From Lonicera japonica (Eukaryota > Streptophyta > Magnoliopsida > Dipsacales > Caprifoliaceae): 64,000 nt of DNA. Every line of letters starts with the position of its first letter. Within the stretch, counting starts at the first letter, position 1. The notes below the pieces were generated by a model, which was given only the letters and a program-made list of their open reading frames with translations, did not search any database and was not told the DNA's origin. This document shows, in pieces, positions 1 to 11,603 of the stretch. A program made the translations under genes and the position numbers. Location of the stretch: positions 50,573,309 to 50,637,308 of the forward strand of contig CM038467.1 in NCBI GenBank assembly GCA_021464415.1, given 5' to 3'.

Positions 1-106
1 TGGTCTATTTCCACCCCTAATATATACTTGGTACCACTCTCACTCTCACTACCACTCCCACCAACTCTCTTTTACTCATCAACACTCCCACTACTTCCTT
101 TCCATC

Positions 107-185
107 TCCTCCTCCTCCTCCTCCTCCTCCTCCTCCTCTTCCTCTTCCTCTTCTTCTTCTTCTTCTTCTTCTTCTTCTTCTTCTT

Positions 186-215
<30 letters not shown>
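107..215. repeat. (CTC)n / (CTT)n microsatellite
   Basis: An uninterrupted pyrimidine trinucleotide tract passes from CTC units to CTT units. It lies in the left arm of the inverted-repeat element. Open frames across it on either strand (poly-Phe or poly-Arg) are artefacts of the repeat. Confidence 0.95.
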
Positions 216-216
<1 letters not shown>

Positions 217-221
217 ACAAT

Positions 222-362
222 GGTTTCTAAAATTTTGCATTCATTTACCCTTAATGCAACACAAGCTAATTATAATTAATCATTAATTCTTCTTCTTCTC
301 ATTCTTCTCAATAATGGTTTTTAAATTTTTGCATCCATCTACTCTTAATGCAACACAAAGAG
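222..362. repeat. Internal direct duplication in left arm
   Basis: Two similar ~55-base blocks, starting near 222 and 313, share AATGGTTT, TTTTGCAT and CTTAATGCAACACAA in the same order about 90 bases apart. The left arm was therefore enlarged by a local duplication that the right arm lacks. Confidence 0.65.
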
Positions 363-550
363 ATTCTAAGTCATAGAGAATGGTAGAGAAGAAAGAATTG
401 AAGGTTCTTATTCATTTTGTTTTCTTAACACGTTGGAGATTTAATAAAATTATTCAACCATTGACTCAGTTTTTTTTGTTCAACACTGATATTTGTTGAA
501 GATGAAGCAAAAAGGGTGTAAAGAGATAAACTACACTATTTTGGCTAATG

Positions 551-860
551 TCGGTTCCCTATGACTGAAGTTCATCAAACTCCTCGGTCCCTTACAACAG
601 AGGCCTCCTCGTATCATATTTTAGCTCTCGGGACCTTACATTGGCCTCTAACAATCGAGTATTCAGAATAATTTTGGTTCCCTATGACCGGGGTTCATCC
701 ACTTCTTCGGTCCCTCACAACCGATGTATTCTGGACTATATTTTCAGCTCTCGAGACCTTACATTGGTCTCTAACAACCGAGTATTTTGGATAATTTCGG
801 ATTTCTACGACCAAAGTTCATCAAATTGCTCGGTCTCCTAGGACCGAAGTTGTTTGCAAT
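551..860. repeat. Tandem repeat, 123-bp period, about 2.5 units
   Basis: The block beginning GGTTCCCTATGACC recurs at 553, 676 and, degenerate, 799, exactly 123 bases apart each time. Each unit contains several short inverted repeats, for example GAGACC/GGTCTC at 753-758 and 766-771. It lies in the spacer of the inverted-repeat element. Confidence 0.85.
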
Positions 861-1714
861 ATAATCAAATTACTCAAAAAAATCGAATTTAATCAAAAAA
901 ATAAATTGGATAATGGTCTGTTCTTTGTGATCGAATTTAATCAAGGTACTAAAAATTGTTATCATTCATATACAAAAAAATTACATCCTTAGAATTTCAT
1001 GAAAAGCAAAAAATTATATCGTTCGAACTTTCAATTTGGAGGCTCTAATTCAATTATATGCTCATTAAACATGTGAACACATTTTGAATTTTGGGATATT
1101 CTTGCACATAAAAAAATCTAGTAAATTTCCACATGACTAATATATAGCTGATATGTATAAACACTTCAGTTCCTAAGGACTGAGGTATTTGGAGAAAAAC
1201 ATAACCCTTTAGAATTTTTTTCACTACCTCAACCCCTAAAAGACAAGTAATAGGCATGTATTCGACCATTACGGATGAGAAAAATTATAAATGTTGGTTC
1301 TGTATAACCAAAATATCATCATTCTTCACGTCTTCATTTGACACATTCGGTCACCAGAAGCCGAACAAGTGCTCCAATTTCGGTTTCCCGTAACCGAGGT
1401 AACCTGTTTTGATGCTCTAATTCATTTTGTTGGTACAATTTTTTTATATTAACTAAAGAAAATAAACATTAAACATAATACAAATAAATATCTATCTCTT
1501 TCATTAGGTTTTTCTACCTCGATAATCCTTAATTCGCTCTTCTTTACCATTCTCTACAACTTTAGGTTTTTTATGTGTTACATCAATGGAGATTTTGTGT
1601 CTTTTTGTGAGTTACTTTTGGATTTTTGTTGGCTTTTGAAATAAACTGAATGAGATAGAATGAGTTAATTAGATTTGAATTTTTGTTAATTATTAACCAT
1701 TGAGTAAAAAACCA

Positions 1715-1757
1715 TAGAGAAAAAGAAAAAGAAGAAGAAGATGAAGAAGAAGAAGAA

Positions 1758-1790
<33 letters not shown>
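1715..1790. repeat. (AAG)n / (ATG)n microsatellite
   Basis: A trinucleotide tract of AAG units passes into about nine ATG units. It occupies the right arm at the position mirrored by the CTC/CTT tract in the left arm. Confidence 0.95.
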
Positions 1791-2040
1791 TAGTAATTAA
1801 TGTTAATGAGTGATTAGTTGGTTGAAAATAATTAATTGGGTGGGGTGGAAATAGAAATTTAGACCTTTTTTTTAATGGGAGTAGAATCAAGAAGTTTGTG
1901 GGGTGGCAATAGCACCACCCTTTTTTAATCTTAAAAATGTAGACAGAATAAGTAATTTTATGAGTAAGATTTAAAATATTTTTTAAATGGTTGATAGTTT
2001 GTTCGGTACAAGTCTTGAGAAATTTATATTATAGACTAAA

Positions 2041-2425
2041 TTACATAAATGCACCCTAATTTAATTGTAGATTTCAATTTGCATCATTTTTTATTTGTAG
2101 ACATTATGCACCTATATATTCAATTTGTTGCAATCAACCCTAATAGGTTATTTTTGATTCAATTTCTAATTGGCATCCACATGTGTGTTCTGCAAGAGTA
2201 ATTTTGACGGCAGACAAACTAAAATAGATGAATAACAAACAAAGCCCTCATTTATACTACCAAATCACAATTACACTTAATTCTCAAAAAACAAATCCTC
2301 CATTTCAGTTTGTATTCTACCTAAATTACCCTTAAAAAGCAAATGTAAGATGCTCATGGTCAATGCTGGTTAAAATTTTGGCCGGAAATAACCTATTGGT
2401 ATAGATTGCAACAAATTAAATGTAT
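2041..2425. mobile_element. Small inverted-repeat element (MITE/MULE-like), boundaries uncertain
   Basis: Bases 2115-2155 are inverted relative to 2384-2425. They share CAATTTGTTGCAATC and AATAGGTTATTT, read on opposite strands. The spacer of about 230 bases has no ORF. The right side seems shorter than the left, and no TSD was found. Its right edge coincides with the start of the dispersed repeat at 2428. Confidence 0.45.
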
Positions 2426-2427
2426 AT

Positions 2428-2894
2428 CATTTGCTATTTTTCACATTCTATGGCAAAATGGGAAAGACAAGTTCGACCCCATCAATAAATGGAAAAAGAT
2501 AACATGTACCATAAGGACACATGCTAATCATATTATAAATGAAAAAAATAACACTTCCTATAGGAATCCGTGCATAATTTAATGCATGTTATAGTTTAAT
2601 TATTTATATTTATTGGTGCATAACATGCTCCATTATGGCAAACATTAACATTACCCTTAATAAATTATTAACAAAAGTACACAACGTAGAGGGGACATAA
2701 TTCATGAGGACTAGCCAATTTGAACCGAACTAAATCGATCCGTTAAAAATAGAACTGAAAGAAAAAATCAAAAACAGAAATCAACTATTATACACAGAAC
2801 GATGTCATTTTGCATATTACTTTAATTACTCTTCAATTTGATTAAAACTTTAAGCTAGATACCCAAACGTAACAAATCTAAATGGAGTGTGTGT
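2428..2894. repeat. Dispersed repeat R1, copy 1 (Helitron-free)
   Basis: This segment matches 60371-64000 nearly base for base, apart from a 3141-bp insertion in the second copy. Landmarks in order are GGCAAAATGGG, GACAAGTTCGACCCC, AACATTAACA and AGGGGACATAATTCATGAG. Copy 2 runs to the window edge. The origin of the repeat is unknown; no coding sequence is seen. It serves as the empty site for the Helitron. Confidence 0.85.
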
Positions 2895-3888
2895 AACTTG
2901 TAATATATAATCATAAAATAGTTGGCCATACAAAGTTTGTGGCAAGAAACATAATTTAGATGATCATTTGATTATGATCCATAATCATGTCTTCCTTTTA
3001 TTCAATGCTAATTTGACTATGCATACCCAGGGGGCGTTTCAAGGTTGCAGAAGATTGAATATTTGATGTTTCAATCTATTTCTATTTATTTGATTTCACC
3101 CTAATATCCAATGGAAAAGACCCCTGGGGTTGTTTATTGATAAAATGTGCTCGTATAATTTTTTTTGATCTTAATTAACTTGGCAATAAAAAATGTATAA
3201 AATTCACAGTCCGTATAATCTGGATTTAAGATTAGTGGCTAAAAGTGTTTGCCAATTGTAAACTACTTTTTAATTGTATAATACTTATGAATTTCAAATT
3301 AATTTTTTTAAATATATATATAAATGGAATAAATCTGAACTAAAAACAAATCGAAAAGTTTGGTTCGGGTATGGGTTTGGAAGATTTAAAAATCAAACTG
3401 AAACCAAAATTTTAAATTCTGCTTAAGCATTCGAGATTCTCATCCTAACCAAAATTGAAAACACCGCATTGAGGACCACAAAAGTTAATATCTTATCCTT
3501 AATGTTAGTTGTTAGGAAAAGATATTAGGTGATATTATACACACCCCTAATTTATAATCAGGACACTACAAAACTATTTGGTATTGTGGTAACAAAATTA
3601 GATGTTGGTTGCCCAATTAGGTAAAATACAAGTCAGTGGCAAGTTCTTGACTTGAATGTTCACATTTGGTGACAATATGTAAAGTTAGAAATAAAACTTC
3701 GGCCAAAGGTTACCATTTAGGAGAAGTCGGTGGAATGTTACCAAATTGAATGTCCAAGTTTAGCAATGAGTCACGACTCGGTGCTTAAATATTTGGTATC
3801 CCTTATGGTAGTATATATCATTAACAATATAAAATATGGTATTAAAGCTACTGTAATGTCCCATCTGCAATTTGTAACTGTATATAAT
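2895..3888. other. AT-rich spacer, no recognisable feature
   Basis: Both strands were read. No ORF with family-like content, RNA gene or element terminus was found in these ~990 bases. Confidence 0.6.
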
Positions 3889-4018
3889 ATTACCCATTCA
3901 CCAATTTAGGGTTGAAATATATACTTTGAATTAGTCTCTAAACTACAAGTCATTATCCCAGTCGAAAACAACCAAATATTAAAAATTGAATTAGTCTTGA
4001 AAACTACAAGTCATTGTG
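3889..4018. repeat. Dispersed repeat R2, copy 1
   Basis: This is a 130-base segment matching 10529-10658 without visible length change. Within it the block GAATTAGTCT...AAACTACAAGTCATT occurs twice. Homology between the copies stops exactly where the Copia-1 LTR begins at 4019, so copy 2 shows the pre-insertion sequence on this side. Confidence 0.8.
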
Positions 4019-4201
4019 TGTTGTAGGAACAACTCTACTCTACCCTTCATTAGATGAGCCCTTGAAATAGGGCACAAATACAATAGTAAATAGGGTTTAC
4101 AAGGAAGCCCATTATGGCCCATAATACACAATTTACATAGTAAAACCCCTAATACATATTATATCTAGACGATAGCACGTTATGTGTAATTTTCTTAAGC
4201 A
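4019..4201 (-). repeat. Copia-1 3' LTR
   Basis: It is homologous along its length to the Copia-2 LTRs at 15059-15240 and 23440-23619. It runs from TGTTGTAGGAA to TTTCTTAAGCA on the plus strand. The adjacent CTCCCCCTT is the complement of the polypurine tract. Confidence 0.88.
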
Positions 4202-4239
4202 CTCCCCCTTGTGCCGAGTCGGAGATAGAATGATACACG

Positions 4240-4665
4240 TCTTGTTGCCTCATTAAAACATTGTCAAGTAACAAAAACCCTGTAGGGAAAAATAACCTTA
4301 ATCGAAGGGAAAAGAGTACAACATTATGACAATCCTGTTAGACTTTCTCCATTGAGTCTATATTTCCATTTGATCCTTACTTCAATCAATAGAGTTTGCA
4401 TGTATCGTTACCTCGTTAAAAACCTTACCAAGTAACAAAACCCAGTGGGAAAAATAAATCTTGGTTTAAGGAAAAGAGTATAACTTAACGTCGTGTGGAT
4501 ATTAGACTCCTCCTTAAGTCTACACCTCCCTCTGATATTTACATTAATCAAGGAATTTGAAAAGCTTATGCATGTATTGTTGTCTCGTTAAAAACCTTAC
4601 CAAGTAACAAAACCCAGTGGAAAAAATAAACCTTGGTCTAACGAAAAAAGTACAACATATGTGTG
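4240..4665 (-). repeat. Triplicated motif next to the Copia-1 polypurine tract
   Basis: Three degenerate units of about 160-175 bases each contain CTCRTTAAAA...CAAGTAACAAAA...GGGAAAAATAA...AAAGAGTA. The same triplication is at 15280-15700 in Copia-2, and a related arrangement is at 33440-33620 in Copia-3. Confidence 0.75.
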
Positions 4666-5384
4666 AAAATTCTATCATATTTCACACCTTCCCTTGATCA
4701 TTACTTCGATCATGAGAGTTGGAAAAGCCTAAGCACCCTTATATTTTTCATACGCTTTTCAAATATGGCCTTAGGAAAAGACTTGGTGAACAATTTTACC
4801 ATATTCTCCTTAGAGCTTTGTGTGGGCCAGAGAGATACCCAACACCAACAAAATCAATCAATATTTTGTTTGGGATTTCAATGTGGGGGGTAGCCATTTT
4901 AGCATCATCATTTACTTTAGATGTTGCTGTCGTATACACTATTTTCATCTATGTAGGAAAATAACAATCCTGAGCCAATGTGCAATACCCCGTGTTCTTT
5001 TTCCCGTGTTAATCTTCTCTTAAGTCCGATAAGGCTTAAACTCCGTTAGAGAGCAAGCATTAGGTTTCGAGCTCCTTGCATTTGACCCGATACTTTTAAC
5101 ATGTCAAGTTAGGTATATTTAGTTTGAGGGAGTAATCATTTCATTATTCGAGTGGTTCGGGTTGTAACCGAGGCGACAATCACGTGTTTCGACTTTTCGC
5201 GATTCATCGAATTTTGGTCAACTTTGAGAGGCCATAACTTCTTCATACGACATCCAAAAGACTCTCCGTTTTCGGCCACGTCTTCATTTCTTTTCCTTCT
5301 ACAACTTTCATGTTTGGGCCGAGTCGAGATTCAGCCGTTTTGAGGTCCTTTTGGGCTCAGAAAGTCATTTGCTGTTGCAGTGAC

Positions 5385-5465
5385 TTCCATGATCGATCAT
5401 GGAAGGGCCATGATCGATCATGGTCCTCCAGAGGAGTTCCAGAAGGGTTCATGATTGATCATCAT
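5385..5465. repeat. Palindrome cluster in LTR A
   Basis: TTCCATGATCGATCATGGAA (5385-5404) is a perfect 20-base palindrome. CCATGATCGATCATGG (5408-5423) is a perfect 16-base copy. A decayed third copy (CATGATTGATCATCATGG) follows near 5449. Confidence 0.95.
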
Positions 5466-7241
5466 GGTTCACCTGTAAGTCGGTTTTGAGCGTATTTAAC
5501 CCGTTTTTAAGCAATTTAACAGCCCAAACTCTCCATTTTTCGAACACACAACATCAAGGGGAATGAGGGAGATCTAGAGAGAGAGAGACAAGATATTTCA
5601 TACATCTCTCATTCTTTCCAAGATTTGAGTTTTAAACACCTCATATGTCACTATTCATCGTCTTCCACCTTCGTCTTCGTGCATGGAGCTAAGAGGTGAG
5701 CTTGGGTTTTGTTGATACGACGTCTACGCATCTTCAACACCTCGATTAAGCTTCAATCAGGTGGGAACACTAGTATAAAACTTCTTTTACAAACCTTTAC
5801 TTGTTGTATTAGCAATTTATATCCAAATTGGGAAATTTCTACGAAAACCCTAGGTTGTATGCATGTTCATGGGGTTGGGCTAGATTAATCTTCGATTGGC
5901 GTTAAATATTGATGGGTTCTTGCATATATTACATATTTTAAGCATTTAATCCATATTTTGACTTATATATGATATGATTCATTAAGACCCATCTAATACA
6001 TACATGTTAAGCTTAAGAATTTTGGGGTTTTGGGAATTAAGCATGTTGGATGGTTAATGATGGGCATTAACGTTATAAATACTTACTTCTCCTAACAAAA
6101 GAGATTGTAGGACACTATTTATGATGTTTACTCCAAGAACCCGTTAGGGCGTAATGTAACGCAACGACTCTTGAGTCTAGAGCATCGTACGATACATGGT
6201 AGGTACTAGTAACACGAATATGATCTAGATACCATATAATAATGTAGTAAACAAGCATTGACGGGGCATGGGTTGCCATATCCAAACATGCACACATAGT
6301 CTAGTATGCCATATGAACACCGGTTGAACTAGAACCACAATAATCAATGCTTGGCTGGCTAGAATGACACGAGAACCCTCATAAGTGGTATACGGTCTTG
6401 GTTTTATACACTTGATACGTTAGACATGGGGAAATGTCGAATATGACCTAATTGGCAATAAGGCCATGGAATACAAACGTGATAGTGATGCTATCGATAA
6501 CGATGATTATGTAATGATGACAATTGTGTGATTATATATATACATATTATTATCCATATGTGTGATAGATGATTGATGATTGTATACACTGCTACGTGAG
6601 GAATCGAGATATTCCTGTTGTTATGATCAAACGTATGGGCTGGATATGATGACTTACCGAGCACCGAGTAGCTCCCCGTGACTCGAAGGAGGGCCACCTA
6701 TTGCCGCCCGTAGGTGAAAAGGCCCTAAACCGTGCACGGGAAAAATGAAGTCGGTGACTCCGCCAGTGGTTGTGTGTGTCCACAGAGGAGAGCCCACTCT
6801 AGGTATCTTGCTTTCCGACAGGACTAAGTGTTAGCGGTTAGATGAGTTTTTCCGGCAGCGGAGCAGGTCCCATGTGCCACTACTTTCCCAATGGTGACTT
6901 TTTCGGGAAGTAGTTGGGCTACTAATGGTCATTACCCTGCTAGGGTATCGCCTGGTGTAGTTCTTTTCGGGGTGTCGAGATGGCTTGTATGAGGTGTTCT
7001 CCTCGTTAACTATTTGGAGTGTCATTCCCGAAAAAATATCTTGAGGGTTATCTCAGAATGAACTACTTGGAGAACCAAGTCCCTGAGCCACTCCCCACTA
7101 GGAGGAGACATGGACAAGAGCCTCGGAGTCTACGGGATCCGCTGTTCTGGGCCTAGACTAACCGTGGGGTGAAACTGAGCCATTATGCTGGAGGCGTGAT
7201 ACGAGAGCTATTATGAGATTGTTTATTATGTTATTATTATT

Positions 7242-7270
7242 GTATCGTATCGTATCGTATCGTATCGTAT
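7242..7270. repeat. (GTATC)n pentanucleotide repeat
   Basis: About six tandem GTATC units lie inside solo LTR A. Confidence 0.9.
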
Positions 7271-8614
7271 CATGTCTCATATAAATTTATGTATGTTACC
7301 TTGGCTATGATATAAATGATGTAGAGACATAGGCAAAAAATATTAGACAAACAGGGTACACATAGAGAACTATCGGGCATTCCATAATGTATTATATATA
7401 AAGTGGAAAGACATGATAACTGTGAGTCTTAGATATATAATATGGGCGTGGGAGTAAGTGTGATTCATGAGACTTGATAGCCGGATCATAATGAACCTAA
7501 AGCACTAATAATTGAAGGGGAAATCATAACTAACGAAATAGCCTACTGAGAGAACGCCGTAATATGATGCTTAGACGAATGATCTTGAGCTAAAAGCCTA
7601 TTAGCTGGCCAAGTATACAATTCATAATAAATTATAATTAAAGTGGAAACAACCAATACTTGGTCTATAACTATTGACTTTCGATGTAGGAACGGGTAGG
7701 CGATGCAAGCTGTAGAACTAATCCACTAAGGCGTGACGAACCTTAGGAAGCTGCAAATGGGTAAAACAAATATTTTCTATGTATATAGTTCCTACTGAGC
7801 CCGGATTTTGCTCATTCCTTCCTTTCCCCAGTTTTGCAGGTTGGGCTTTGGGATTGGCGTGTGGTACTCGTCTATAGAGCCTCTGGTGTCCATTACCTTT
7901 TGTAGTCCTTGAGTCAATGACTAAGTTATATGTATAATCTTTTGGGTTTGTTGTATAATTGTTTTGTTTTCCTTTTTGCTATGAATGGACTTTGATTTGA
8001 TAAACGGTTGGCATTGTAAACTTGTATTAATGGTTTTCATATGTGGAGTTGATTTAAATGTGGTTTGATGTGATTCTACTTGCATGAAATGTGGTTTTAA
8101 ATGTTACAGGAAGGTTTATTAATGAAATGAACTCCACATGCCAAGTTTTCTAAATCGTGACTTCTAAAGATCATATTTTTATTAAAATAATTTTTTTAAA
8201 AGTTGAGGTTTTTATATTTTAAACCCGACGTCACGCACGGCATCCGTGGTTAACTGAGTCCCGGAGGTGAAAATCTCAGAATGGGATTCGGGGCCTCACA
8301 CAATGGTTCCTTTTAGGTGTTCAATTATGCTGCGTTGGCGCTAAGCTAAATCTAGTTAACAAGTTCAATATGAATATTATGTCTGGTCGAGTATGTTGTG
8401 TTAAATGCAATAATGCGCATATTACATTTAGATAGGAAGTTTCATCTCCCAACATATTTTCGTAATCTTACTTTGTACGAAATTGATCTTTTCTTTGATC
8501 TAAATTTCGACAAACCATAGGAGTGCTAGTAGAATGCACAGGTTAAATTGCCTAATTATCTTTTGAACGTACGCAGACTAGTGGATTAGTATTCCACAAA
8601 CTCGATATTCTAGA

Positions 8615-9080
8615 TTAAGATCTAAACAAAATTCGAGCTTTTCCAAGATTCTTTATCTCAAATTTGGATTTCAAGTAGCTGGTTATTTCTCTTATTTCAT
8701 CAAGAGTATCTATTATGTTCATATCATCGACATATACAACTACAATTGCGAATCCGGAACTTGTTTTCTTTATGAATACGCATGGGCATAATTCATCGTT
8801 CTTATATCCCTTCCCAATCAAGTAATCACTTAGAAGGGTATACCACATTCGTCCGTATTATTTTAATCCGTAAAGTGGGTGTTTCAACATAATTGTGAAC
8901 ACACTTCGTGGTTTAGAGTCACTTGACTTAGGTAATGTAAGGCCATCAGGCACTTTCATATATATATATATATATCTCTGAATTAAGATCCCTATAGAGA
9001 TATATAGTAACCACATCCATGAGCTGCATTCCAGTCCTTTGAAAACTACCAAGCTAACTAAGTAGTGGAATGTTATAACG
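8615..9080 (-). pseudogene. Copia-1 reverse transcriptase remnant
   Basis: The minus-strand translation contains the Copia RT active-site motif as YVDDM (codons at 8717-8737), preceded by a PCVFIKK-like stretch and followed by SYLKSKFEIKNLGKA. Upstream, 8858-9052 carries the HPLYGLK motif typical of Copia RT. Frameshifts and stops separate the pieces. It is collinear with 16600-17100 in Copia-2. Confidence 0.85.
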
Positions 9081-9827
9081 TTTAAGCAATTCTAGAGCAT
9101 CTGTGGGAAATCTTGGGCCACAAGGTGAGCCTTTTACTTCAGAACTTCTTTTTTCTCATTTACGCTTTATAGCAAATAATTGTTTATGTCTTATAGGCTT
9201 TACATTTGGCGTGGTTAGCACTACCGGACCAAATATTTGTCTCTTTGTCAGAGAATATAATTCTATCTGGATTGCTTATTTTTATTTAGGCCAATTTTGC
9301 CCTTTGTTGACATTTTGCAACAGAGCGAGGTTCGACATCATCGTGATCTTTGATTCCATGAGCAATAGTGTATCATTAATGCATCCATTAACTCATATGC
9401 CATCCCTTAACCCATTGAGATTTATTTATTCTCTGAAATCATTATAACTTCGGGGCTTCCCCCAGTATTGATTCATGGACATAAGTATAATCAGAGATAA
9501 TCTCATGAAATGGATTTTTATAGTAATGATTAATTGATCAATTTGTGCCTTATTCCATCTCTTCTTTTGTGTGAATATTTGTCAAACTAAGTGGCCTCCC
9601 TCTCTTTCTTTGATGAGCCATGGCCTCAACCACATCTCCACTAATTGTGGTTGCAGCGTCTCTTTCCGCGACACTATGCCCCTTGTTTGGGACTTTCAAC
9701 CTTATAGGCATATTACAGCTAGTATGTTTGATCTCGTCACTTTTCGATATCAGTAAATGTATCAGGTATCGAATCTGTTACATTTTAAAGATCGATTATT
9801 TTTTTGTACTTCACTATACATTGTGAT

Positions 9828-10528
9828 GTGCTTATTAATCTAGTGGATTTTTTAGTATTAAATCATTAAGAAAATAATATTTATAAAATTAAATCAATAA
9901 TATTTTTTGTCAGTCTATCCACACTCGTGGATTAATTTAATAGGCAATGTGAATTAACTTAACGCGGATTAACTACAAGATATTGTGGATAGAAATAAAA
10001 TTAGCCTATTCAAAAACTAAAACCTAGAGCTAAACTAATCCAATCGAATTTTGAAAAAAATATAAAAATCTAAACCAATATAATTAATTTTATAGACTTA
10101 ACCAAGCCAATTTAAGAAATAAAAACACTACGCACCTTCGTATTTTAGTCCGGCAGACCTCCATCTTTTGTGATATTGATTTGATTCCATGGATTTAAAT
10201 TTGGTAAATTTACTGATTTTGTTAAAAGAAGAGTTATATTAATATTTATTTCATTATATATATTAAGAATTATATAAATTTAGTGCATCTGATCATCCCA
10301 TGTGCGTATATTTTATTTTATTTTTTATATGCTTTTGCGGAATTTGTTTTTGATTTAGGATTTTCTTACTTTAATTAATATATGAGCTTTGTATTTATAG
10401 TTCAATGATGAGGATTAGGGAGAAAATACACTATCAACAATAAAAAGTGATTATAACTCTACTGCTCCCTTATTTTTTTTTAAATCACAAAAAATACAAC
10501 AATAATGAGTATATATATATATATATAC
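9828..10528. other. AT-rich spacer with a weak third copy of R3
   Basis: Bases ~10010-10115 (CTAAAACCTAGAGCTAAACTAATCC and onwards) resemble the middle of repeat R3. Nothing else is recognisable. Confidence 0.45.
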
Positions 10529-10658
10529 ATTACCCATTCATCAATTTGTGGTTGAAAAGTATACTTTGAATTAGTCTCTAAACTACAAGTCATTGTCCTA
10601 GTCGAAAAGAGACAAATATTAAAAATTGAATTTGTCTTGAAAACTACAAGTCATTGTG
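10529..10658. repeat. Dispersed repeat R2, copy 2
   Basis: This is a 130-base match to 3889-4018. It continues into unique sequence (CCGGTTACTAGCGGG) where copy 1 has Copia-1. Confidence 0.8.
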
Positions 10659-11371
10659 CCGGTTACTAGCGGGCTGCTGTCACTCTTGTTTTTATTTTCC
10701 AAATAATTAACAGCTAAGTATTAATTTTTTCCTGACCATATATATATTGTCCAGCTTATAAAATGGGGCAATAGATTAAAAAGGCGTCTTCCATAATTAC
10801 ATTAAATAGAAGGACATTTTTTTTTTATTTCAAAGTAAAGATACTCTTTTTTCTTTACATGAAATACCTTTGCTCCATTTATTTTTTCTTTTTTTCTGAA
10901 AAAAGTATTTTAATTATTGCTGGTCACCACTACCATCCCTCACAGCCGAGTCCCGGTAGCCACCACCGGAGTTTTGGCTACGTCACCAGAGTTCTGGCGC
11001 TAGTACTATAAATCTATTTGTGCAATAAATTTGCAAGTAATTAATGATACATATTTTATTGCAAATTTGTTTTTGGACTAAATCCACTAGCAACTAATGT
11101 TATATATTTTACTACAAATATGTTTTTACACTAAATCCCTAAACAAATTAAAATATCAATTTTATTATCAACAAGCCAACATTTGATATTTAGACCAAGG
11201 CCCAATACTCTATTTTTCAAATTAAAATATCGTCCTTTTGCACTTACTAATTTTATTAGTTTAAAAGTATTTAAGTTTAGACAAATTTTAAATAGGTAAT
11301 TAAATGAAACAATTTTTGAATTTACATTAGGATTAATCACTTGTTTTTATATCATTTGCAATATATATGTT
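10659..11371. other. AT-rich spacer, no recognisable feature
   Basis: No supportable gene. A short GC-richer patch at 10920-11000 repeats CACCRGAGTTYTGGC twice. Confidence 0.5.
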
Positions 11372-11603
11372 TATAGTCAAGGATACTTGGGGACAAATTG
11401 ACCAATAATAATAAATGCTACATAATACGCATACGTATGCTAAATATATATTATTATGTATCATCGGTTTCGGATTGGTTCTGTTAATTCAAGAGCTAAA
11501 ACCCAAAACTAAACCAATACAGCCTCTTTTTTTAAAAAAATAAATCTAAACCAATCCAATTAATTTTATAAACCTAACCAAACCAATTTAATAAGACTAG
11601 ATT
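11372..11603. repeat. Dispersed repeat R3, copy 1
   Basis: It matches 24121-24356 throughout. Shared landmarks are GGATACTTG, GACAAATTGACCAATAAT, CATAATACGCATAC, AATTCAAGAGCTA and CCAATTTAATAAGA. No coding content or termini were identified. Confidence 0.75.

Larger units (their letters stand above)
1..1925. mobile_element. Long inverted-repeat (foldback or Mutator-like) non-autonomous element, left end outside window
   Basis: The first ~410 bases and bases ~1505-1910 are inverted copies of each other. The clearest core pairs 345-405 (ATGCAACACAAAGAG ... GAATGGTAGAGAAG) with the reverse complement of 1521-1590. Both arms carry a pyrimidine/purine trinucleotide tract at the equivalent place, and both carry an ATTTCCACCCC motif near the outer end (7-18 and 1842-1853). 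The middle holds a 123-bp tandem repeat and hairpin motifs. No transposase-like ORF is visible, so it is non-autonomous. Long inverted termini suggest a Mutator-like or foldback element. The superfamily is an inference because the outer end and TSD cannot be seen. Confidence 0.55.
4981..8300 (+). mobile_element. Solo LTR A (Gypsy-like, 3320 bp), TSD CAATG
   Basis: It runs from TGCAATACCCCGTG to GGGGCCTCACA and is flanked by CAATG at 4976-4980 and 8301-8305. The Copia-1 sequence resumes on the far side, which proves insertion. Its first part aligns with solo LTRs E and J (CTTAAG...CGG...AAGGCTTAA...CTCCGTTAG). LTRs beginning TGTAACACCCC are common in Ty3/Gypsy chromoviruses; that lineage is an inference. 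U3 contains perfect palindromes at 5385-5404 and 5408-5423. No internal coding region is present, so only a recombined LTR remains. Confidence 0.92.
4019..9827 (-). mobile_element. Copia-1: Ty1/Copia element, 5'-truncated, interrupted by a solo LTR
   Basis: The minus-strand 3' LTR is at 4019-4201 (183 bp, TG...CA), with a polypurine tract on its internal side (CTCCCCCTTGTG at 4201-4212). Reading on the minus strand from the high coordinates come the integrase-RT linker (about 9830-9550), reverse transcriptase (9080-8600) and RNase H remnants (8300 side and 4980-4700). The sequence is collinear with Copia-2 until 9827/17895, where similarity stops abruptly. The integrase, gag and 5' LTR are missing. 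It is split by the solo LTR at 4981-8300. Relative to Copia-2 it also lacks about 315 bases of RNase H near 4811. It is a dead copy. Confidence 0.88.

Noticed and set aside
17..279. Long poly-Arg and poly-Phe frames on both strands
   Set aside because: They are translations of the CTC/CTT microsatellite.
9103..9447. 114-codon plus-strand frame
   Set aside because: It is antisense to the Copia-1 reverse transcriptase and linker region.
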